A stretch of 64,000 bases of DNA from Macrocystis pyrifera (taxonomy: Eukaryota; Sar; Phaeophyceae; Laminariales; Laminariaceae): positions 3,844,001-3,908,000 of the forward strand of contig JASSKH010000025.1 in the NCBI GenBank assembly GCA_031763025.1, in the 5' to 3' direction. The position numbers and the translations under genes are program-made. The notes beneath the pieces are model-generated. The model was not told where the DNA came from. It saw nothing but the letters and a program-made list of their open reading frames with translations, and made no database searches. Below are positions 56,100-64,000 of this stretch, piece after piece (position 1 is the first letter of the stretch; every line of letters begins with the position of its first letter).

Positions 56100-56530
56100 T
56101 ATAGAGCAAGAACTTGCCGCAACCAATACCCACCAGCAAAACAGGACGTCCGAACGCGACGGTAGAACCATCATGCGTAGTGTGCGTTGTACACTAGTGG
56201 ACACCGGCATGCCAAAATTCCTATAGAGAGAAATCTGTGAGACAATCACCTGCATCGTCAACCGTCCTCCGCACCGGGCGCGAGAAGGAAAAAATTCCTT
56301 ACGCTAAGCTGCACAGCAGTAATCCAGACTTGTGATCACTGCGTATAGTTGATACTCACGAGTTTGCGCTCAAAGAAAAGCGTAAACACAAGCGAGATCA
56401 GAAGGCTTGGGAAGGACTGACGATTGGATGCAGGAAGGACAGTCGTTCGAACCGCATTTACAGTCCACAATTACGGAGGATCACTGAAAGTCGGCAACAT
56501 TACCCTCGTTGTTGCCCATGGCACGTCACC
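56100..56530 (+). pseudogene. Copia integrase C-terminal remnant
   Basis: Contains QQNRTSERDGRTIMRSVRC and LVDTGMPKFL, then a stop, then REICETITCIVNRPPHRA. KIPYAKLHSSNPDL and FALKEKRKHKRDQKAWEGLT follow after further stops. Clear Copia integrase order from the catalytic-Glu region to the G-x-x-Y segment, broken by several stops and indels. Confidence 0.75.
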
Positions 56531-57079
56531 CGCTGAACACGACACATTCCTCGAGACGGACGAGGAAGGTCTGCACGAGGAAGAAACTCACCACTGGGCT
56601 TTTTTTGGATACCTGCCGCTACTAAGCTTCCCTGGCCAAGACCAAGACGCAAGGAAAACGTCTTCTGCAATACCCAGTTTATCTTGAAATCAGGAACGCA
56701 CAATGAAGTGCACCAAGATCCTCGGCACCTGATTCAGAGGGCGGATTCAGTTAAATGAGATCATAATCCGTCGCACCCAGTAGCGCTGGATCCAGCTGGG
56801 GCGTCACATGTACGAAGAACATGAGCACAACCAACTACTCCGTAGACAGGATCATTACGATCGACAGGACCAGTGCGCGATACTAACAGCGGAGGTTTCG
56901 GCTCAAGGTCGTTGCGAGAATAGCACCGCCTAGATCCTTCCAACGAAAAACCAACACGTGACTATGCACACGAGCTAGAATACGCTTGAACCGTTGAGTA
57001 CGCTTACATCACACAGACAGGAGTTCAATCCAGTCCGGACCCAGCAGCCATTGCTCTACCTAACATCTTTGAAGATGCT

Positions 57080-57592
57080 ATGGCATCTCAACATGCAGAT
57101 AAATGGAAGCAAGCAAAGGATCGAGAAGTAGGAAGATTGCAGGAGAACGACGTTTACGACCTCATCTCAAGGGCTGCTATGCCCTTCAACCACAAAGTGA
57201 TAGGGACTCGCTGGATTTACAAAGTGAAAAGCAACTGTACTGTGAAAGCAAGACTTGTGGTGCCGGGATGGTCTCAACGACCTGGCATTGGCTGCGAAGC
57301 AACGTTTGCACCAGTATGTCGAATCAAACGCCAACGTCTACTCTTGGCCATCTACACTCGACGTGACTGGGACACCCATAAGTTATATATAAAGAACAGG
57401 TTCTTCCAAAGTGAATTCGACGAGGAAGTTCTCGTCAACCCCCAGCTCCAGGTTACGGGATACTGGAAGCTACAACAAGAATACCAATGGTCATTAAGGT
57501 CTAGCCTACGGACTGAGGACCGCCAGACGCGTTTGGCACCTCGCCCTGAACAAAACATTAAAGACCATCGGCTTCACCTTCACGAGAAGTGA
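57080..57592 (+). pseudogene. Copia RT N-terminal remnant
   Basis: MASQHADKWKQAKDREVGRL, NHKVIGTRWIYKVK, KARLVVPGWSQRPGIGCEAT and FAPVCRIKRQRLLLAI match the RVT_2 fingers; motif A follows in degraded form (THKLYIKNRFFQSEFDEEVL). The rest of RT (57593-57940) is in other frames: IYADGILTPGS at about 57639 is motif C with Asp-Gly instead of Asp-Asp. A G9 run at about 57615 marks an indel. Confidence 0.8.
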
Positions 57593-57939
57593 CCCATGCA
57601 TGTACATCAACGAAAGGGGGGGGTATGCTCTGTGAAAAATTTACGCTGATGGCATATTAACCCCTGGATCGGTCAAAAATATACTTGGAAACTCAAAGAA
57701 ACGCTCATGGTGCTTTGAATGATAACGGATTCGAGAAAAGTCTCACTCATCTTGGGAATGAAATTACACGCAACCGGAATAAGCGGACACTTTGCATCAA
57801 CCAAACGGACTACACAAGCTCCATCTTAGATCGTTTCAACATGAAGGACTGAAATCCAGTAAATACACCTAGCAAGGGCACCTGCACTATCGCTGGATCA
57901 ACCAACTGGCACTCTGCTCGATACAAAAGGACCCAAGCT

Positions 57940-58566
57940 ATAGCAACCAATGAGAGGGAACCTTCTATACCTTTCAAGCCCCACACGATGGGACATATCG
58001 TATGCAGTACTACCACTAACAAGGACAACCAGCAAACCCTCAACGGCTCAACGAATAGAGACGAAGCACGTTTTGAGGTACCTCGAAAGACATCGAGAAG
58101 TCGACATCATTTACAGGAGCGTACAAAGCTTCAGGAATCCGCAGATGCAAGCGGAGACAATTGTTTTCTTTTCGGAGCAGCCATCTCATCATGGACATCA
58201 TCTCTTCAATCACTCACGACGTTAAGCACGTTCGATTGTGAACTTGTCGCAATCACAATTTGCATGAAGGGAGCTTTGCCGAATTCAAGACCTCCTACGA
58301 GAGCTCAAGTTCTACGGATTCGAAACAATTGGGATCGGAAACGATTTGGCAGGAGCCCTCTCCGACGTTTCTACAAACGGATACACATCGCGGACCAAGC
58401 ATCTACATCTACGCAAATGGTTCTGCACAGAGATGATCGAGTGTGGACGAATTCGCGCCCATCTTGTACCGACGGGCATACTACTAGCAGGCATCTTCAG
58501 CAAGACAACTACGAAACCTATTCACCGGAAACTGGTGAAGCTCATACAATATTTTTTAACGTGAAG
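57940..58566 (+). pseudogene. Copia RT end and RNase H remnant
   Basis: MRGNLLYLSSPTRWDISYAV and RIETKHVLRYLERHREVDII match the end of Copia RT/connection. RNase H is spread over frames. The terminal frame 58346-58564 reads DVSTNGYTSRTKHLHLRKWF and GILLAGIFSKTTTKPIHRKL, the usual end of Copia pol. Confidence 0.8.
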
Positions 58567-58672
58567 ATCTAAACAAAAATACTGCGGAAGGAGTTACTTT
58601 TCAGCAAACAACTGTTCAGTTGGCACTTTTCAGGCATCGGTATTTTGTTTAGTACACGACAGCTGCAAGATT

Positions 58673-59220
58673 GTGAGATCGAGCACGAAACGTTTGGCTT
58701 CAGAGATCCAAGAACTACAGCTACAAAGGCACAACTTGCAAGATAGCGAAAAGGGCAACAAGGGCACAAGCCCGCGCCCTATCACTCATCTATCGCATCC
58801 TTCCCCACCTCCTCTCTTACCCCCTCTTCAACAAGCTCCAACTCCACCTTCATCTACACCATAATTAACAAGATCAACATAGCGTTCCTCACCACCAACG
58901 AGCACCTAAACGTAGGGGACCTCATGTCTCCCACCATCAACAGTGTCATAAGCGAGTTGACCAGTCATGCCCAACAAGCTTGTTTCACGGACCAAGAGGA
59001 CATGGCGGACATCGAACTACCTCTTCATGACGACCCTTTACAGCCACCTCTCCGGAATGACCAGTTGAAACGATTTCAGCTATCAAGTATACCAGCCAAG
59101 AAACGCATTGCTAGCAGCACCCCTCCTACACGCTATATCAAGATCAAGCCCACGGTTCTAGTTCGCGGGTATGATGGAGGAAAGCGTAGAAGAACTCATG
59201 CCCAGCAGCTGGCCACCTAG
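58673..59220 (+). CDS. Unrecognised open frames after Copia remnant
   Basis: Two plus-strand frames (58673-58864, Pro-rich; 58924-59220, 98 residues starting MSPTINSVISELTSHAQQAC). They could be a Copia gag of an adjacent copy or unrelated. No motif allows a call. Confidence 0.25.
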
Positions 59221-59651
59221 ACGTCTATGCAAAGTATCATGCAGTATGTACCCATTGAGTCGGGTATGTTTGAGTTGGTGTTCAACACACTGATAACCCT
59301 GGGTTGGACTACTCTTCGCCCTTGGATTTCGTGACGAAATTGAATATGTCGTAGCCAGCATCGAAATGATGAAAGGCTTGCTCATACGCACTGTGGAACA
59401 CCATACAGTAGGTCAAGCTTGGGTGATCACAGACCACACTTGTCAGGTGCCCACGCAAACTCAAGCCACCTTAACGGACCAATCAGAACCCCGATCAAGT
59501 ACAGATTTGGTATTGTGTCGGAACGCCCTATTACACTCGAAATATTTTGTCTATTATTCAAGTAACTAGGGTTTTGAGTACATTTCATTTCAATAGAATT
59601 ACGAAAGCAATTTTATATACACTCAACGTGTGCGAACGAGATGAAAAATAT

Positions 59652-61666
59652 GAGAAATGGTCACATAGGGGTATACCCCCCAACGTTTAGCCAAATGGGG
59701 GTATAGGCAAAACGCGCCCGCGGGAGGCGTTCCCACGTGCCCTAACCGGCTCCGAATTCAGTTAGGACGCTCTGGCAAGGTGCCCGCAGTCCATGCCGAG
59801 CGCGCCCGTATTTTTGTTATTTTTTCGGGCACATTGTTGGGGCTAACGGCATTGCTGCAAAGGAAGAGTCTAACGAAATCCCCTTTTGAACCAAATAATG
59901 CGGGAGTATTCCCTCGAAATTCTACTAAATATATGTAATACCCCCGCGTGACCACCATCTTAACCCTCTTAGACCGAGTCCACTACCCCGCGATGACCAC
60001 TTGTCACAGCCCCAGAAACAGATATGAGCACTTGTACACGTCACCCTATTCAACAGCCCGAACAGCCCAAGGGCGGAACATCCAGCAGTTGCGAGCAGTC
60101 TCCATCCAAAATTGAGGAAAAACACACGGGGCAAGAAATTACATGTAAAATCAAATCTTCATATTCTACAATAATATTCAAGTCTTTGGAGTGGGTCGTT
60201 TGTGTACCGTGTACCAGGTCTAGAATTGCCTGTAGTTAGTTACCTTCTTCGTGTTGCCGTCCCCCACAAATGAACACCACAGACTTTACTGCAGGTGCGT
60301 GTCGTAATCAACGTGCAAATACTTTCCGCCCGTAGTAAATGCAAAAACGTAAGAACATACAACACCAAACCGAGAAAGGAAGACCAACGACGACCACAAC
60401 CACGGAAAGCAACAGCATCCATTCCTCCTTCCACCGAACACATGCATACATGGGCAGGAGGAGAAGCGACGAAAGCTCCAACACACGAGGAAAGACAAGG
60501 GGAAAACAGACAGACCGATAACAAACAAGAACAACAACAGAGGCCGCGAACAAGGAAGACTAAACCTAACTGAATAGTACAGACAGCAAGCGGCGGCGCC
60601 ACTACTCTCGTACGAAAAACGTCGCCATCTTTTCAGAATTTTCCCCCCGTGTCTTTTCGTTCTCTTTCGTTATGGCCCTTTCCTTATATTATTCGTATTG
60701 CGCTGAGCGCAGTCAGTGCCTCATTGTAGACCTGGTACACACAAAGTTTTGTTCGTTTATGTATAAGTTTTAAGATTTGATTTTGCATGTCATGTTTTTT
60801 TATTTATTGCCCCGTGTGTTTTTCCTCAATCGATGAAGACTGCTTCCAACTGTTGGATGTTCCGCCCTTGGGCTGTTTGGGCAGTATATTTACCAATTGT
60901 TATCCCAATTTGGCTATGATAGACATGTTGTGGAGGAGAAGACCTGTTGAGGAGGAGATGACCTGCTTGGCAGGCGTGCACGCTCGAAGCCGCTGGGTAC
61001 CCGTATTCTGTTCGCTGTTGCCGGATGTGCTAGTTCGCTGCATTGCTTGGTTTCTGGTCTGTGGCTGTCTGCTAATAGTGCCTCGTCATAGACCTGGCAG
61101 ATACACGGTACACAAACGACCCACTCCAGAGACTTATATACTTAAGTAGAATATGAAGATTTGACTTTGCATGTCATTTGCTGCCCCGTGTGTTTTTCCT
61201 CAAATTTGGATGGAGATTGCTGGCAACTGCTGGATGTTCCGCCCTTGGGATGTTCGGGCTGTTGAATGGGGTGACGTGTACAAGCGGTCATACCTGTTTC
61301 TGCGGCTGTGACAAGTGGTCATCGCGGGGTAGTGGACTCGGTCAAAGTGGGTTACGATGGTGGTCACGCGGGGGTACTACATACATTTAGTAGAATTGCG
61401 GGGGGATACCCACACAATATTTGGTCTAAAAGGGGATTTTGTTAGACCGCTTCTTCGCGGCCGTGCCGTTAGCCCCAACAACTTGCCCGAACATTCAACA
61501 AAAAGGCGGGCGTGCTCGGCATGAGCTGCGGGCACCTTGCCAGCGCGTCATAATTGAATACGGAGCCGGTTGGGACATGCGGGAACGCCTGCTGCGGGCG
61601 CGTTTTGCCTCTACCCCCCCATAAGGCTAAACCGTCGAGAGTTATACCCCCATATGACCATTTCCC
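59652..61666. mobile_element. Fold-back element with arms of about 575 bp
   Basis: Left arm about 59652-60223 and right arm about 61089-61666 are inverted copies. The ends read GAGAAATGGTCACATAGGGG and, reverse-complemented from the right, GGGAAATGGTCATATGGGGG. Arms share AAACACACGGGGCA, CCAAGGGCGGAACATCCAGCAG and GTGGTCA-CGCGGGGGTA. The loop (60224-61088) contains a further direct partial copy of the inner arm at about 60726-60880. No target duplication was resolved and no transposase recognised. Small open frames inside the arms (about 70 residues, mirrored) are conserved because the DNA is. Confidence 0.8.
60240..60602 (-). CDS. Unrecognised open frame in fold-back loop
   Basis: 120 residues, hydrophobic and Cys-rich (SCLLSVCLFSPCLSSCVGAF). 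Overlapping plus-strand frames are equally long and Arg/Lys/Thr-rich. Composition-driven; no family recognised. Confidence 0.15.
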   Translation of the reverse strand: MAPPLAVCTIQLGLVFLVRGLCCCSCLLSVCLFSPCLSSCVGAFVASPPAHVCMCSVEGGMDAVAFRGCGRRWSSFLGLVLYVLTFLHLLRAESICTLITTRTCSKVCGVHLWGTATRRR

Positions 61667-62690
61667 TTGAAAAGCGTACCAGGTACGTAAGCAATTTTTG
61701 CTCTTGTTCCCACAGGAAACACCTCTCTGATTGATTGTACCGTAGCACGAGACTTATTTTCTCGGCCACATTAATAAGAACCACGGTTTTTCTGATGGAT
61801 GTTATTCAGTTGAAACATGCCATGATACACAGGAAAATAACATGTAGGAACTACCAGTACGTAGAGGGGCTGATGATAATAATTTTCACGAGACTTCAGA
61901 TAGAGCGATAGTACAACAGGTGTGCAATACAAATAGTATTGGGTTTCTTGTATATGTATGTGGGACATGTTCAATCATACCTATGAGTTCGAGACGAGCA
62001 TATCCCTCACAGGTAATTGCATATCGGGTATGGTGCTTTATAAATTACTGTTCTGCTAATTGAGAAGGCCTGTTGAAATTTAGTATTACGCATAGCTCGT
62101 AGAGTAACGGACGACTGGTACGACTGCTGCTGTACGTCTCAAGTGTCATGCATGTATCATACAAAATAACAATATCGCACTACTGGTATATAATATCCTA
62201 GTGCACGCTTCGTCGAAGACTAGCTTTGTTGCCGGTAGGCTACATACATTGCATGAGAATCTTCTACGTAGATCTTGAACGGAAATAATGCGAATGTACG
62301 TAACGTGAGCTCAAGCTGTTCAGCTAAAACGAACTTACTCTAGGGGCAAGTACATACAGGTATATGTAAGTCAAACTCAATATACCGTACGCATAAACGT
62401 AGCAGCGACCAGTTAAAGCTATAGATACTTGATGTCTACGTGGTACGGACCAATTGAAAAAAGTACGTGCGTGCTGTACACGGGATAGGATATTTGATGA
62501 TGCTGTGTACGTAGCAGGATCTTTGCAGATAACTGGTCATAAGTTGAAGTAAGGTTCCATGATTGTGTAACCTTTGATGTTAGGAAATCCCGCCCACCTC
62601 GCTCTTTCCTCTTTGCTACACCATCACCGATCTGAAAAGACCAGCAACAAATATATTCTGCAACGTATCTCCTGTCCTCTTCATCCAGGG
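61667..62690. other. No gene seen
   Basis: AT-leaning sequence with no recognised coding or repeat features on either strand. Confidence 0.4.
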
Positions 62691-62938
62691 TTTTAGCAGT
62701 CTTCTTTGACGCGCACGGAGATACAAGGACCCACGCCAAAACCACCATCCCCAAGAGTTCCAGGCCATTGATCGAAATATTGTTCTCGCCTGCGACGGCC
62801 TTGCTCGAGCGGCAGAAACGAGACTGATCGGCGGGGTCGAGCTCGTGGCGCCAGTACACCCCAGTTTCTAAAAGCGCACACCCCCCGATATCCGTCTAGA
62901 AGCACCCGAAAACAGAGTACATCAGGCTGGGCGCTCAA
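62690..62938 (-). pseudogene. DIRS-like RNase H remnant
   Basis: In one frame: a GGCALLETG-like strand; in the overlapping frame: VYWRHELDPADQSRFCRSSK and ENNISINGLELLGMVVLAWV. This is the RNase H beta-strand plus Glu-containing helix seen in DIRS-type (tyrosine-recombinase) retroelements. Downstream reading degrades after about 62690 and no tyrosine recombinase is seen. Confidence 0.6.
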
Positions 62939-62944
62939 GCAAGT

Positions 62945-63960
62945 TGATCATCGGAGCTGACAAGGTACCCCCCCCCGCACGCCAAGCCCCTGAGCAACGG
63001 ACCAACGCCAGAACTCGAGGTGCCCGTGGAACACCGCCCAGCGTTGGCGGCACGGCAGGCGAAGCCAGCGCCGGCGATGATGCGTGGCGTCCCCGCCGAG
63101 GGCAACATGCGCTGCACGAAGAACGATCCCGGACGGAAGGCACGATACGTTCATGAGGAAACCGACGAGCTTAGACACCTGCTTTGCGGAAGCTGGAACG
63201 GAGGCCATGCCGCGATACGTTCACGCAGCTTGCCTCCCTTTTGCAGCGGTAGCGTCACCGTAAGACCCTCAGTATCAACGATACAACCCAACATCTCCAA
63301 TATACTATTCCAGTTAGCGGTTTTACGGGCAGACCAAAGGGGATGGCCAAATGCTCTACGTTCGCCCAGCAGGCGAACGTGGTCCGACACGAGCGACTGC
63401 ATCACCCGCCGGCAACGGCGGCCGTTCGGCCAAGACTGTAACTCGACAAGGATGCCGTCTTCGACGTAGTGCCGTACGCAAAAACAACTACCGGTATTGC
63501 CCGCCGTGCCAGGCATGGGCTGACAATCCCCCAGGAGCGGGACGATCGAACTTCCCCACGGCGAGGCGAGTACGACGTGCGCGACGGCAGCCGCCCCTTG
63601 GGGGAACACTACTGCGTTTTGAAGTGTAGAACGAGCAGTGAAAATAATCTAGCGCCCTCGCCACCAACCCCTAACCCGGGGCTGTTTCGCCGCGCAAACT
63701 GCAACCGCAGGTCCACGACCACGTGACCGCCGGCCACACACCCACAGACCGGCGCCCCAACAGGGTCCACCGGAACCTGCCGAAAAGCGTATTTGACATC
63801 TACCCCGCCTGCGACTATAATAGCGTTCCTACCGTGTTTCTGACACATGAATAGAAACCGCAGCAATACATTGCGAAGCACGCTGCCGAGCTCGCAAGAC
63901 GGCGCGGGAGAAACGTTTTTGTCCTTATTAACGCTGGTACACCCGCCCGCGCGCGCAAAG
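62945..63960 (-). pseudogene. DIRS-like reverse transcriptase remnant
   Basis: Upstream frame (63881-63609): GGVDVKYAFRQVPVDPVGAP, motif A with Asp. The next frame (63609-63151) has YVEDGILVELQSWPNGRRC (motif C; Glu replaces the second Asp), RLLGERRAFGHPL, LEMLGCIVDTEGLTVTLP and KLRERIAAWPP. A third frame (63208-62948) continues SAKQVSKLVGFLMNVSC. This order and wording is the DIRS-like RT thumb/connection pattern. At least two frameshifts are present. The element continues beyond the right edge of the window. Confidence 0.7.
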
Positions 63961-64000
63961 TGAGATCGTGAACGATATGAAATCTGGGTTCCAGAACGAA

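Noticed and set aside
60787-61149. Plus-strand 120-residue frame in the fold-back loop
   Set aside because: It overlaps the duplicated inner-arm segments, and its composition is that of the repeat.
61178-61390. 70-residue frame mirrored in both fold-back arms as a conserved gene
   Set aside because: The arms are conserved as DNA; other frames are equally similar, and no start, domain or codon bias supports translation.

Overview
This is a repeat-dominated stretch of eukaryotic nuclear DNA. It carries at least five degraded retroelements, three kinds of terminal-inverted-repeat (TIR) DNA element, a fold-back element, long CAG and poly-C tracts and many local duplications. I see no intact, confidently recognisable host gene. 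The few GT-AG exon candidates, the long CAG arrays and the mix of Ty3/gypsy, Copia, DIRS-like and PIF/Harbinger elements suggest a multicellular or complex protist, perhaps a seaweed-type alga (brown or red). That taxonomic guess is weak.

Layout. 0.4-5.0 kb: minus-strand Ty3/gypsy remnant (gag, protease, RT, RNase H; no integrase seen). 5-11.3 kb: mostly non-coding, with divergent duplications. 11.32-14.99 kb: a 3.67-kb TIR element with TA target duplication; a 105-bp MITE family found elsewhere in the window has the same ends. 18.00-19.91 kb: PIF/Harbinger element with TAA target duplication, a transposase fragment and a poly-CAG ORF. 21-25.2 kb: no recognised gene. 25.18-37.80 kb: two copies of one LTR-type retroelement arranged head to head around a 47-bp spacer. 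The left copy (minus) keeps gag through protease; the right copy (plus) continues through RT, RNase H, an 11 x 18-residue repeat, integrase and a chromodomain-like tail to 42.8 kb. 44.3-49.8 kb: Copia element. 49.9-52.3 kb: tandem repeats. 55.8-58.6 kb: second Copia remnant. 59.65-61.67 kb: fold-back element with arms of about 575 bp. 62.7-64.0 kb: minus-strand DIRS-like RT/RNase H remnant running off the window.

Main finding. The head-to-head retroelement encodes a NADAR (YbiA-like, DUF1768) domain, an ADP-ribose/N-glycoside-processing fold, between gag and the aspartic protease. The domain is open and well conserved in both copies although neighbouring parts have decayed. In this element pol lies in the -1 frame relative to gag in both copies, and among the five RTs in the window only its RT keeps a canonical YLDD motif. 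The likely order is gag (SAP-like helix, Gly tract, CCHC knuckle) / Pro-Ser-rich linker - NADAR - protease - RT - RNase H - 18-residue repeats - integrase - chromodomain-like tail. An element-borne ADP-ribosyl-glycohydrolase-type activity could counter a host NAD-dependent or nucleic-acid ADP-ribosylation defence; that role is inference.
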